From positions 6,634,001-6,698,000 of the forward strand of contig NC_063151.1 of NCBI RefSeq assembly GCF_020921035.1: DNA of 64,000 bases, given 5' to 3'. A model generated the notes under the pieces. That model saw only the letters and a program-made list of their open reading frames with translations, did no database searches and was not told the origin of the DNA. Made by a program: the position numbers and the translations under genes. Below are positions 12,941 to 25,463 of this stretch, piece by piece; positions within the stretch are counted from its first letter, which is position 1, and each line of letters starts with the position of its first letter. Source of the stretch: Rhodamnia argentea (taxonomy: Eukaryota > Streptophyta > Magnoliopsida > Myrtales > Myrtaceae).

Positions 12941-13723
12941 ATATATAATTCGTGGGTTACAAATATGGACATCATTCATCTTCAGTTTTAGTTAAATTTA
13001 CATGTCGCGATCATGCAACTTATAATCCGCCAATCAGACACGGTTGATATATTTGAGTTTGTGCATGGGAAATGAGGTAATTTTAGTGAGGCTAGTTGGG
13101 CCTTTGAGAGGGGACTAGAGTTTGAATGACTAGCTTGGGTAAGCCCGAACTAAAGCCATATCAACTTGCAAAGATGAAGAGAGAGGAATATTTTATTGTC
13201 TTTAAAGTTTTTCTGCTCAGGTGCTCCCATCGGCTTGATGAGAAGCAAGTTGCAAGTCTTCTTGTTCCTATTGGAATCATTCCAGTTCAAGATCGGCTGT
13301 TTGCTCATCGCATGTTTCATACTTGAGGACAAGAAAATCATTTTGCATGCACAAATGGAGAATGGGCAATGCTAAAGTTTCCGAAATCGACAAAATATAA
13401 AACGATAACATAGTGTATAAGTAAAAAAAGGAGTCGTCCCAGGTCGCTTGGTATATCAGCTCTTGATGACCGGTGATCATGTGTGTCGTGTGTCGAAAAA
13501 AGTTGCATCTACCGTATGTGTCTTGTACAATTTCTGTCAATCTGCGTAGACTTCCCTTTCACACTGCAATATGATTGGATAGGAAAGCTTGTTTAAATCT
13601 CCCACTTTAATCTCATGGATCAAATAGTTTGTGTAAGTCAGAATATAAATGGACAGTGCAAATATGAGATTGTTAGTCTATATAGGATAATACACGGAGT
13701 GGAAGACTTATGTCATTTACCTA

Positions 13724-14432
13724 GAGGTATCAAATAAGTGGATCGAGAAGAATGTGGTCCAACCCATATTAACTCATTTAATCCATTTTGATTCATTTTC
13801 ATGCAATACAAATGTAACAATCTATATCCAACCCGACCCATACCCAACTAATACATGATCCGTATTACTTAAACATTTATATATTTAACCAAATCATAGA
13901 ATAATTGTTTTTTATAATTTGATAAAAAAAAATGATATTGCTAATACACTTTCATGTAATAAAATTTTAGTGAATTTTAAAAAATATATATTTGCTTATA
14001 ATGTGATAAAAAAATGATTTTGCAAAAACACTTTCATGCAATAAAAGTTTAGTAATTTTTTTAAAATTTATTATTTTTTAAAATTTTTAAGAGGTACTTC
14101 TTATTTTTATTTTCTTTTGTATTTTCTTTTCCTTTTTTCCCTCCGGAGACCGACGGTGGCCGACGGTGAAAGGTCGACTGCGGCGTTCCATCTCTTGAAC
14201 AGTTTTTACATTTTTACATTTTATTTTTCTTTCTTTCTTTTTACTTTTAAAAATAAAAACTATAAACTGTTTTATTTGAGGCCAGTTGACTCAAACCAAG
14301 TCCAATCCACTTAAATATTTAGACGGGTTGAAAATGGGTTCACCCGTGTGACCCATTTTTGATCCATCCGATTCAATTTTAACTTTTTAGATCTATTTTC
14401 ACTCGATCCTTTAAAAACTTACCACCCTTTTG
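13724..14432. mobile_element. hAT-like foldback element remnant
   Basis: The left end (TAGAGGTATCAAATAAGTGG then GATCGAG) pairs with the reverse complement of the right end (GGGTGGTAAGTTTTTAAAGGATCGAG). Further inside, 'cccgacccat' on the left pairs with 'atgggttcacccgtgtgacccat' on the right. The TAGRGGT..-type terminus is typical of plant hAT MITEs. I could not find an 8-bp target-site duplication, so the borders are approximate. Confidence 0.45.
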
Positions 14433-14648
14433 TAAAAAATATGAGTAAGAAAATGGGTCATGAATCCATATTGACGGCTCTCCATACATCTAATCCGTAT
14501 ATATGTACTTGGTTTTTTAATCGGTAAATCAGTATCATGATGTTAGATGGATTGACCTAAGGGGTACATAAATGGGCCGAACTACTTGAATATTGCTCAA
14601 ATTGGGCTCTATCTCTTTCTTGGATTTTTTTGGTCTTCCTAATCTACC

Positions 14649-14650
<2 letters not shown>

Positions 14651-14684
<34 letters not shown>
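14651..14684. repeat. (TC)n microsatellite
   Basis: An uninterrupted CT dinucleotide run of about 34 bp, broken afterwards by GCTCTC. Such runs are common in plant leader sequences, but no gene was found downstream. Confidence 0.95.
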
Positions 14685-14687
<3 letters not shown>

Positions 14688-15213
14688 CTCGTATTTTTCT
14701 CAGCTCCCATGCAAAGTGGTGTTTCGATCCCAGCCTGCATCCCCACCCTTCAAATCCGATTACCAGCGGGATTACACGCCTACTGCCGATCTCCGTTCGA
14801 GTTTGAGCTCAAAGTTTCAAGCTAGACCCGATTGAAAATTTATTAAAGTTGAACTTGAGATTAAAAATTAGGAAAAATTCCAAATAAGAACTCCAAATGC
14901 TCTTAATTTCTCAAATAAAGGGCCTTAAATTGATATTGTTTTAAAGAAGGGTTTGAAGTGCCCTCATTATCTCAAATAAGGGCTTAAAATGGTCATGATT
15001 GTTTCAAATAAAGACCTAACCTTGCCGGCTGGTCACCCGATCAAATACTCCGGCCGATCAAAGGCTTTTTTTGTTGAAATACAATTTTAACCTAATTTTT
15101 AGTTAAATTAAATTAAAAAAACTAAACGTAAGAAAAAAAAAAAAAAAACAAAGAAGCGTATACGGGCGGGAGGGGTTGCCCCCGCCTTGTGGTTGCCACC
15201 CCACTATTGGTGG

Positions 15214-18200
15214 TGTAACGCCCCCAGAATGTCACGCGCTACACGTGCTATTTATATTATTTAAAAGTATTTGCATGTGGAAGCATAAAAAAATTTTCTC
15301 ATCATCATCCCCGACACAAGATCGCATGAGTTCACTAAATACATATGCATCATTTATTTTGTACCACTAGTTTACCAAATTGTACATGTCAATTATTTAT
15401 ATTTTACAAGTATAGTCAGCACATCATATAATACAATATAACATAGGCCTAGGAAAAGAGTAGGGTCACCTATCTCCTCTATTACGCTCCTCCATCATCA
15501 AAAGTCTCGCCCGTGTAAACGTTAGTCAACAACTACGGATCAATAACTTCACCCGTCAATAGGCCATCATCGCCGAACCTTGGAGGACCATCAAAACCTC
15601 TAATCGGTCCTACTAAATTGCCCTCAACGTTAAGTACCGGGCCACGTAGAGATGAGGGACCCATTGCGCAAGTCCCACATCTATCCATATGAACGTTATA
15701 CATTTAGTATATACTAAAGCTTGCTCGACCACAAAGACATCTTCATAGATATACTCCACATGCTCGACGGCTCCAAAAAGCGATGGTCGATGATCCATCC
15801 TACATATATCGAGAAAATAAAGGGGTGAGTCGAAACCCAGTAAATGAAATCTCTAAGTCTAAGGTGGATGATCCTCTTACCGCTCACCCTGGCATCCATA
15901 ATCACAAGTATTTAAAGTAATACATGAGTGCGTGAACACGCGCATGATTTTCTTCATTAATGTCATATCATAATATCGTGCACACGATATATGCCAATGT
16001 CATGTTATATCACAATGCACCAATATCACCTAGTGCATTATCATCATGCATCAAGGTATGCACATGAATATGCATATTCATCTTTTCTTTCATCCTGAAA
16101 CTCCCGGGGCATCCCTACTCTCTCTTCGGGGCATCGCAACTCTGAGGCATCGTCGCCACCTCGAGTGGTCGACGGAACATCATCTTAAAATTATCATGCA
16201 AAGATGTGCTCGTGAAATGCTTGAATTCAACATTTTCACATCATCTTTCTCAACTCTTCATGCATGATTGCATCCATGCATCACTTCGGTAAGCATATGC
16301 ATTTTCATTCATCACTTCGGCAACCCAAGAAAAATGAGCACGTCAAAAGCTACAACTCATTCCTTCATGAAATCAATAATAATGATTTTTTTAATAATTA
16401 ATAATGTATTATTTTAATCGGGAACTCCTTGTTCGGCAACACCAAAACACAATATCAATAACACCCACAACAAGCAGTAAGTGCATGAAATCAGCAACTT
16501 TAATTGTATTTTATTTTATTATTTATTATTGTGCCATAATATTATTGCAAGAAGGCATCCGCAGTTGTCGTTAACTTCACTTAGTCGGTAACTCAACATC
16601 GTTTTCATTTTTATCGTTCTAATAATATTTTATTATAATAATATTATAATACTAATAACAATCCTTGCTTACCAACTTCAAGTTCGGTCAACAATGTTGA
16701 CTTTATCATTCCACAGATTCACTAAGGGAAGATGACCAAAATAGTCCCTGAACTTTGATTAAATGTGCAATCTCGTCCCTATACTTTTAATTTGATACAA
16801 ATGATCCATGGACTATTGATAAATGACCAATCTAGTCCTTCTGTTTGTTCAAATTGTTAAGTGATTGACATGGAGCGTTAGCTGATGACATGGAGAGTTG
16901 AGTTGGAATTAAAAAAATATGACTCAGCATATACTTTTAAAAAAAGAAATCTTTTTAAATTAGGGTTTTAGATATCCCTCTTCTTCACGATCATGTTTCT
17001 TGGAACCAAAAGAAAGGAGAAAAAGCCGTTGTTCTTCCTCCTCAATTGCGGATGTCTTAAAATGCTTCGATTGACAATACAACGAAGAGGGCTGGGTTGA
17101 GATCGATGCCGGGGACGATTCGGATCTTGGGATTGTAAAGCATGCTCTGTTGGTGGGCTCGTAGGGACACACGCTCGGGTTTATTTAAAAGAGGAAGAGT
17201 TGCACAAAGCCATCCAGATTCGGTGCACCTACCGGTGGGCGCAACCCAAACATTCGTTGGTGTCTTGATTGTGTGGAGGTTTTCATCTTTTCCTTTCTTT
17301 GAAAACTCGGGTCTATACAAGTGGGGGTTTTGCAAGGACGACATGTCGGTAACTCCTTTCTTTTTTCCCCCCTTTTTTCCACTGTTAATCAATTATTTTA
17401 TTATATTGCTAGAATAATCGGGACTTCAAGTTTGGCACGCCAAGGAAGCGGTCATTAACCTTCACTGAAGAATCTACATTCGGGAACTTTTCCCCTCCTT
17501 TTAAAATATTAATTTATTAATATAATAATATCATTATAATATTAAGCAATTAGAAACCAGTCAACAAAGTTGACCATCGGTGACAGATCCACTACATCAT
17601 TTTCACCACTTCGGCTTGCAATTCGGTAATTCAAATTAGTAGGCAATTTTTTTTTTCTTTCGTTAGTCATATTTCCCATTTTTCATAGAATAACGGTCAA
17701 ACCTCTCATTTACAAAGAAACACCAATCAAATACCCCCAATCAGAGAAAGAACTTCACATAAAAATTTTTAGTCTCTAGCACACTAATCACCAAACTCAA
17801 CTAAAATAAATAACCAAATCAAGAGCACTAATTAGATCCTTCTAACTCAGCGCTTAAATTTTTCACTTACCTTGAAGATAACTTGAGCACAATTCAAAGC
17901 TTTATTTCCCTTCAAAATAACAAAATGGGAAATCAACGAATGCTTTATTTCGACAACGACAAAGATCGTTGGTAGAAAGTCATCGAAAATCAAAATATAC
18001 CGTGTCCGAAATCGAATGATCAAAGCAGAAACTTTAATAACAAGCGTCGGGCCTTCGTTCTATTGAAAGCGAAAGAGTGGAAAAAGGGAATGAAAGCTAT
18101 TTAGGTGCAGTGAATTAAGTGGGGACCTCACTGCCTTTTATACTATGAGTTTCTTACCCATTCGGTAGGTGAAGAATGAAAGAAACTCAACCGTGGTTAA

Positions 18201-18876
18201 AGGAATTAAATGTTTTAGGGTTAAACTAATGAATACAGAGAATACGTGGTCTACTGAGGTTAATTCAAATGGCCCCTAGGTTTATAGGTAGGGCAAGTGG
18301 CTTCATTCTATTTGTTACAAGGGAGGATATTTTGATGAAATGAAGGAAGGAATGGTTCCTGTCGGCCAAGTTTCGGAACGAAACATTACATGCATTTATG
18401 GACTAAGGCCAAAATTGTTGAGGCAATGCGTGACCTCATATTTACCGAGCTTCATTGGCAAGCCAAGGAATGAAGTGTTCCCCAAGCGTCAAGAGAACAA
18501 TTGCTACGTAAACAAAATTATTCGTTTTGAACATAGATACGTTAAAAAATATTTCAAACCTATCGAAATGTTTTGGTGAAATTTACTGAACGTAATTAAT
18601 TATGTATATTTCAGTAAATTTAAAACCTACTACGAAACTCGAAGCATATCGATCTCTATTAATAATCAATCGTATTTCGTTACCATTCTATAAAATTGAT
18701 ACGAAACGAATATTGAGTAATCAAAACATATTTCTCAAGAATCATAGACACTCAAATATATTTCGTGTCTCCGCTAAACTATACAAGTCACCCAACTTAA
18801 ATTCTTGAGTGTGAGAAATATCGCCTATGAATTTCTACGCAACATAAGGTATGGTAGAAATTTTCAAGATGTCACA
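15214..18876 (-). mobile_element. LTR-like insertion (possible long solo LTR)
   Basis: Read on the minus strand this 3663-bp segment begins TGTGACATCTTGAAAATTTC and ends GGGGGCGTTACA, so it has the TG...CA ends of an LTR. It is flanked by GGTGG (15209-15213) and AGTGG (18877-18881), a 5-bp near-duplication. A minus-strand TATAAAA (18136-18142) followed by GGCAGTGAGGTCCCC looks like an LTR promoter. It contains no gag or pol frame, and I see no second LTR copy, so a solo LTR of a long-LTR Ty3/gypsy element (Tekay/Del type would fit) is the simplest reading. It interrupts the GC-rich core of the surrounding foldback element. Confidence 0.5.
18136..18142 (-). promoter_or_regulatory. Putative LTR TATA box
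   Basis: TATAAAA on the minus strand, inside the LTR-like insertion and followed by a moderately GC-rich leader, resembles the U3/R border of a plant LTR. Activity is unproven. Confidence 0.35.
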
Positions 18877-18957
18877 AGTGGAGTGGTGACGATGGCCGGC
18901 GAGATAGCCGGCACCTCAACAAGGGCCGATCGACCTCACCAGTGTAGGGAAAGGGTT

Positions 18958-19090
18958 GGGACCCTCTCCCAGATTTGGGCAAGGGTTGTCGGCCCTTGGC
19001 CGAGTCCAAAGGGAGGGCTACGGGCTGGGACCCTCTCCCGGATATAGGCAAGGGTTGTCGGCCCTTGGCTAGGTCCGAGGGTAGGGCCGC
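18958..19090. repeat. 69-bp minisatellite, two copies
   Basis: GGGACCCTCTCCC starts at 18958 and again at 19027, each followed by a nearly identical stretch containing GGCAAGGGTTGTCGGCCCTT. It lies in the GC-rich core of the split foldback element. Confidence 0.75.
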
Positions 19091-19690
19091 GGCTCTCTAT
19101 CGAACCAAGACAATGGTCGCGACCTTGGTTAAGGGTAATGGCTATCGCCTTGGTCCGACGACCCTTGTCAAAGCGCCGACAAACCCAATGACCATCACCA
19201 CCGCCCTACCGGCATTGGGGCTGCGACCATAGGCGAGCTTGTGTTTCTTTCATTTTGTTTTACTTTTAGTTTTTCAAAATTTTTGAAAAAGAAAAAAAAA
19301 AACCAAATAATTAAATAATTAAATTACCATAAATGCCCCTAGCAATTGGTGTTTCAAGCCATTTTTTTTAGACTATATGGCCATTTGAGTCCTTATTTGA
19401 AATAATATCTACTTCATATCCTTATTTGACATAATAAGGGCATTTCATGCCCTTCTTTGAAACAAGGTCAACTTCAGGCCGTTATTTAAGAAAATGAAAA
19501 CACTTCGGGTCTATAAACTTGATTTTGAACATACAAATAAAAATATAAATAAACAATAAAAAATTTATTTCTGTTTTTGTTATATTATTTTGAATTTTAT
19601 TTTACTTGTATTGGAACTTAAGTATTACATATTTGAAATTATTTTAATTTTATTAACTAAAGAAGTTTGTTATCAAGGAATATAAATTTT

Positions 19691-20573
19691 AGGGAAAAAT
19701 CCAAAAAGGGTCCGAAATCCTCTTGTTTTTTCAAATAAGGGTCACAAGTAAACTATGTTTCAAATAAATATCCAAAGTAACATAGTACGTTCAATGAAGG
19801 GCCCGAAGTGGCCATAATATTTCAAAAAAGGGTCCGACCCGAAGGGTGTTTTCGTCATTCCACATTTTAATTTTTTTATTCATTTTTTTTTCTTTTCCCT
19901 AATTAAAAAAAAAGCCACACATAAGCGAGAGGGTTGCCCCTCTCCCGCCGGCCCGCCGCTTATTGGTCGGCGGTGTGGGCGGCGAAGGCCCGCGGGGTCG
20001 CCGGGGTTTGGTCAAAGGCGAGGGTCGGCGATCCCCACCTAAATCGGGGCCACCGGGGTGTCACTCGGGACTAGGCGGGGGTCGCCTTGACTAGGCGACC
20101 CCCCACCGGCGATGGGGCGATGGCCCCCGATCTGGGCGGGGGCCGCCGGCCCTAACCTAGATCCGGGAGAAGGCCAGAGGCCCTTGCCTCTGGTCGACGG
20201 GGTTGCCAACAACCCTACCAACCTTTGTCACCCTCACCTACCGCCCTCTGGCGGTGGGGCGATGGCCACAAGCGGGAGGGTTGCCTCTCCCACCCGTGAA
20301 TGTCCACTTTCTCTTTTTTTAGAAAACAACTAACAAAAAGTATAATAAAAAGGAAAAAAAAATCAAATAAGTAAAAAGACTAAAATGCCCTTGAAATCAG
20401 GCATTTTTTTTAGATTTTATGGTCATTTCAAGCCCTTATTTGAAATAATATTCATTGCAAGACATTATTTGAGAAAATGAGGGCATTTCAGGCCTTTATT
20501 TGAAATAGGATTTACTTGGGGTCCTTATTTGAGAAAACATGAGGACTTCGGGCTCTTTTTTGGATTTTTTCCT
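19691..20573. mobile_element. Foldback TIR element with GC-rich core
   Basis: An 883-bp element with arms of roughly 150-190 bp in inverted orientation: AGGGAAAAATCCAAAAAGGG on the left and the inverse of AGGAAAAAATCCAAAAAAGAG on the right. It is flanked by the 7-bp direct repeat AAATTTT (19684-19690 and 20574-20580). The arms are chains of ~30-bp units built on 'tttcaaataagggcttgaaatg'. The core (about 19910-20300) is strongly GC-rich. There is no transposase. The duplication length suggests a Mutator-like or hAT-like mover, but the family is undetermined. It shares arm sequence with the element at 14870-19512. Confidence 0.65.
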
Positions 20574-20942
20574 AAATTTTATGTCAATAAACATAAGAAA
20601 TTCTACCCACCTTTATCCCATCTCCATATGAAATATTTTTATTTCAGTAAATTTCTTTTATATTCGATTTTATCCTTTTTTGTATAGAAAATAAATTGCT
20701 CTTACCTTAAGTTTCTTTTTTTTTACCGTAGCTTTAGCCATAACTATCAAATGTAAAACGGTGCGTTTTAGGTAGCTATTTCTGTTCTTTCCCTCTCCGA
20801 CTTCCCTCCAAAAAGTGAACACGTTCGAGTACGAGCTCGTATTTCTTGACGTTCAGGGCTCGGTCGAGAGGGAGCGAGGAACTGAAGAATCTGCTCAAGA
20901 CCGGCTTTCATATTCAGTAGAGAGCGGGCGAGACAAGCTCAA

Positions 20943-23866
20943 ATGGCATCGACCTCGGCGTCGCGGGCTGGTGGCGTCACCGGACGGATACGGCACGCCG
21001 CCGTGACGCTCCAGGACGATAATCAAGCTATCGTCGCTGTAATTTCCTCGACTTCCAGCAGTTCTCTTCGAATCGGCGCGTTTCTCTTACCTGCGGATTT
21101 GATTTTTCTATTTTAAAATTTAAGGTTGATTCGATACTCGCTTACGGAAACTGTAGACACAGCTTGGCTCGCTCAGAGTTTTCAACCCTAGAATATCTGC
21201 TGGTTAGAGAATTAGCGGATGCAGTGTGGAAATAGTGCTTAATCACATTTTCTTGCAGGTCTCCTCTGCCCGTTGATTTCGAATTGCTTCTGATGCTTCC
21301 TTGTCCTTGCCTTTTGAAGAAATTTAGGGGTCTACAGCATTCGGATTTATTTGTTTTGTGCGTTTCAGGAAATTCTGAAAGCTTTCGGCATGCTAAAGGA
21401 AGTTGCTGTTGCTCTGGAGAAAGACAATCAGACTCAGAAGGTACTTTTGGATTTAGGAGAATTTAGTCTGTTCATCAATTTCTACCTCCTGTCCATACAT
21501 TCATCACAGCTTTTTTGGAGGATTTTTTTGGGTATTGCAGAACACTGTGATACTATTTTCCTCAGGTATTATGTGCCGTGTTTTATGCTCCCTTTGGCTG
21601 TGAATGTAGTGTTGTCGGAAGAAGTGTTTTAAAGTTATGATTGCAAAAAGTATTTATTTGCTGCTAGGTTTAAGCATTGGCTTAGTCCTATTGGGTTCTT
21701 GCCAATTCTAATTTCTGTGAAGAATGGATTATGATTTAGTGGGATACTCTCTTACTGTTCCTTGCGTCACATGGGTATACTTGATTTTCAGTTATAAGTT
21801 ACTGAAACTACCGTTATGATGCAGACTGCAGAATTGCTGTTTCTTTGACTATGAATCTAGGGTCTATGCTGACTAGAAGTCTCTGGATTGCATTATAAAC
21901 AAGCCTGTGCTTTGATACTATAGTACATTTGTCCCAAGGTTTCCTTTTGGCCAACCATTTGGCAGAGCTGGCTTAATTAATTGTGTCATATAAGCAACCC
22001 CAGCTTACAATGCAAAGTAGATTCACAGGAGTTGATACACTTTGTGGACTGTGGCTTTATAGATGGGTTGGGAAGTCATTTGAATGTCCCCTAACTAGCA
22101 TGATGGTACTTCACCTGCTGAATTGATTGTTTGACATTTGCCAGGTGAAAGAACTTGAAAAAGCTGCTGTGGAGTTGCTGCAAACTTATGAAGATTGTAT
22201 GCATTTCTCAACAGCCATCAAATCTGTTGGTGATACATATGAGCCTGGTCCTGAGGTAGTTAATTCCTTTATTTGGGGGACTGTTCTGCCTGCTGAAAAG
22301 AAAAGTACAGTGTTTCTGCTTGGTGTTTTAGCCAATAAAAATTTGCTTTGATATCCAAAATGCAGCTAACAGACTTTGGTAAGGTGTTTGACCATGAGAT
22401 TGCAAAGGAAAAGTCAAATTCATCAACAGATCCACAAAACCACCCGTTAGTACGCCAATTTAGGGAAGCAGTATGGGTATGACTTCTACTTCTGTCACTA
22501 AACTGTCCCCTCTGGCTATGATTCGTGATTCGGTCTTCTATGTTTTATGGCTATTTTCTTCTACAGCAAGATGAGGCTTTTGGATGGAAAATATCCCACC
22601 CGTCACACATTGGTTGTCATTCTGAAAAATTTGCTGTTGATGACCCTGTCTTCATCATCATATTCTCATTGGCCTTCGTTTTTCCCTATTTTGAATTTGC
22701 AGAATGTTCATCATTGTGGCCAGCCCATGCCTGGTGAAGAGCAGGATGATGTCATCATGACCAGTACCCAGGGCAACCTTTTGAATGTTACTTGCCCATT
22801 GAGTGGAAAGCCAGTCACCGAACTGTTGGCTCCTGTTCGCAGGTATTACACTTGCTTCCACTTTGTCAAACTAAGATGAAAATTCATGATACCATTTGAT
22901 GACTGAGTCTTGTGATGACTCTCGTTGGTATGGATTTCCCAACTTTGAATTTTCTTTTTAATGTTTGACTCGAAGTTTGGATTTTACATTGTGGAAACAC
23001 TCAAGGATCTCTGGTAACTTAATCATCACTATGATGAATGCGAAGCATGGTTAATTTAATTTATTTAGGACAATGTTTTCACACAATCAGTTGACTGTCC
23101 ATTTTTTGTGAATCATTAGGCCATTATATCTATTTTCGTGTGAACTTGCTCGGGACAGATTGGTTTATGTAGAACTGCTGGATGATTTGAGCATGTTCCA
23201 AGAGTTCACTTCTGAAACTTCCCACTCGCAGAATCAAAAACTCATTTCTGGATGATAAACCAGTATTTTTTCTTGGATAAGTAATGACAAACCATTCATC
23301 GTGGAAAGTGAAATCAGTTTTTTGACTTGGGCTCAAGCAATGAAAGTAAAGGTAGAGAAGGCACAAAGGCTCAGTGTTCTTTCTAGCTCTATATGGTTTT
23401 GTCATGCCTTATTGAAGTCTTATTGGATTGTCTCTGGTGGTTTGTTTACCTGTTTTACCTATTGGACCGTCTGCTCTGTGCAGTGTGGAGTGCAAGCATA
23501 TATACGAAAAAGAGGTTATTTTGCATTATATCAGGTCCAAGGGTGGGAATTCAAAGTGTCCTATTGGAGGTACTCGGACAGTCTGTTCAATTAGGGATTC
23601 GTTTCTGTTGAGCATTTTAAAGTTTTCGCTGCCCATCTCAACGTTGAGTTATGCTTTTTCCATATTCATTCCAAAGAGTAACAGAAACATGTATTTCTCT
23701 TTGTCATTTGCTGCCAGCTTGCCCTAAGGTATTGTCAGCAGATAAAGTGAGTTGCGACCCTATGTTACTTTACGAAATCGAGGAGATGCGCTCAATGAAC
23801 AAGCGGAATGCTGCGACTGAAGTCGTGGAAGATTTTACTGCGCTTGGTGAAGAAGGAGATGATTAA
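20943..23866 (+). CDS. MMS21: E3 SUMO-protein ligase MMS21/HPY2
   Basis: Seven exons: 20943-21038, 21369-21440, 22145-22255, 22366-22476, 22703-22842, 23484-23569, 23718-23866. They join in phase to 254 residues, close to the Arabidopsis protein (about 249). The N-terminal half is helical (EILKAFGMLKEVAVALEKDN, VKELEKAAVELLQTYEDC), as expected for the part that docks on SMC5. The C-terminal SP-RING has NVTCPLSGKPV, then Cys180 and His182 in SVECKHIYEKEV and Cys202 and Cys207 in SKCPIGACPK, which fit the zinc ligands of Mms21/Nse2. Known role: SUMO E3 ligase of the SMC5/6 complex, acting in DNA repair and in control of the meristem cell cycle and endoreduplication. The tail is acidic. It lies 1.6 kb ahead of the Eri1-like gene, as in Arabidopsis. 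Confidence 0.93.
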
Positions 23867-25463
23867 CGGAGATGATTCTAGCTGTAATTGACCAAATCAT
23901 TCTGAAAAAAGCAGCTAGGCTTGCTAACCTTTTCCGCCAATTGCTAAATAGAAACGACATTGTACAGAAGATGTTAACTTAAGTCTATCATTTCTTTCTA
24001 TTTACTGTCCCTTCTAGGGTTTCATACTCCTTTTGTCCTCCCATGATCATGGGTGGTACTTAACAAAAATGTCGGTAACTGCTGAGGATTGTGGTTCAAG
24101 CACATAGAAAAGACTGGCCTCTTGCCACATTGATGTATTCTTGCTGAAAGGTTCATCCTTGCTGCTGCGCTTTTTGTAGGTGTGTCTCTGAAATTGTGGT
24201 CAAGTGGTGGGTACCTGCGCGAAGGCATTGTTAATTTGCTTCAAATGGAACACCAATGTTGTTCAGAGTTCGTGCAATGGTCGAGGAAGAATTTGTTTGG
24301 TGTAATTTCTGAAAGTTTAGTTCAGCTTTTGGGAGAATCTTTGAGAAAATGCAAAGGACTTAAATTTAAAGGGATATTTTGAAATGCAAATAGTGTTTGG
24401 CAACACAGTATAATGTGAAAGTTTATTGAAAAACAATTTGGTCAAATGTTGTTTGGAAAAATTCACACTTAACAAAGAATCTTTGCTATTTTCTTTTTAA
24501 TCGAACCTCGATCCTTCGTTGATCACTAGCGATCCAGATTTGGCATTGGCCGGCATCATTTGAGGTTGCATGATCTCTGGCGACCATCAATGTAACTCCA
24601 TGCCACTCTTGCAACTGCCAGATCTGACTTGCCGCCGACGGTTAAATTTGGCATCGCGGGAGGTGGAAAACGGTGTCACCATTTTCAGAATTTCAAAAAT
24701 TTAGCCAGTGCAAAAATGGAAAGGAAAAAAATTTGGCGAACGCTCAAAGGCCTTTTGCCAAAAAGCCTCTCCTCTCATGCCGTCCTGAGCAAATAATATA
24801 TGCAAGAGTAACGTACATCTGCGGACGAGGGCGATGAAACTCCCTTCAGAAAAGACTTGCTTTCGACAACAATCTATGACCCCGTTTGGTTCAGCATTGA
24901 AAATGAGCATTGAGGCTCTAAAATCCTTAACCAAATGCAAATGGTGTTTGGTTCATTTTTTAGCTCACTTTGGGGAGATGCAATTGTATCTCAAATGCTC
25001 TCCAAATCCTTTAGCTCAAAATACCTCTAGAGGTACTTTGGGCTAAAGGAGTTTTGCCCTTTGCCGCCTGGCCACCGCCCGCCCTCCGCCGCCCGGCCAC
25101 TCCAGCCTCCGCGCCGGGCCGTGCCCGCGCTCGTTGTGGCCGGCCATGCCCATCGCCCCCCCGCCACGGCCCCTGTCACCCGCTGCCGCGCTTTTTTAAA
25201 AGTAAAATATTTTCCAAGTTCTTTTTTCTAAACAATATTTCGTAAGTTGTTTTCCAAATGTGTTTTTAAAATACAATTTATCAAACATTATTTGTATTTT
25301 GAAAAAGGCTTTTAATTCAAAGATATTTGTATTTTTAAGTGTAACTGACACTCCTATGTCACTAGGTCAGAGACAATTTGCACTCTTTAGCAGTGGTGCT
25401 ACCTGACGGGCCGGGTGCGTATGTTCCGCAAGAGGTACAGGCAAATCCAAAAACCAAGAAACG
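23867..25463. other. Spacer between MMS21 and the Eri1-like gene
   Basis: The first part is the likely 3' untranslated region of MMS21. The rest is mainly the transposon-like segment described at 24385-25294. No independent gene is supported. Confidence 0.55.
24385..25294. mobile_element. TIR element with 10-bp target-site duplication
   Basis: The 10-bp direct repeat TATTTTGAAA occurs at 24375-24384 and 25295-25304. Just inside, CAAATAGTGTTTGGCAA on the left matches the inverse of the right end (CAAATAATGTTTGATAA) at 14 of 17 positions, and looser similarity continues inward. The core includes a GC-rich block (about 25055-25190). A second typical transposon terminus, CCCCGTTTGGTTCAGCATT near 24880, suggests a nested element. 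The duplication length would fit a Mutator-like element. It has no coding capacity. Confidence 0.5.

Larger units (their letters stand above)
14870..19512. mobile_element. Foldback element split by an LTR-like insertion
   Basis: The left arm (14870-15030) begins AGGAAAAATTCC and consists of repeated units around 'tcaaataaggg'. The right arm (about 19350-19512) is its inverted copy. Between them lie a GC-rich core on each side (15155-15213 and 18877-19235) and a 3.66-kb insertion. The terminal ~22 bp of the right arm, present in the sibling element at 19691-20573, are missing. The right core holds a 69-bp unit repeated twice (from 18958 and 19027). No transposase frame is visible. Confidence 0.55.

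Noticed and set aside
16717-16920. Mutator-like terminus 'aaaatagtccctgaactttg'
   Set aside because: The phrase is typical of MULE ends, but I found no inverted partner within the next kilobase, so no element was called.
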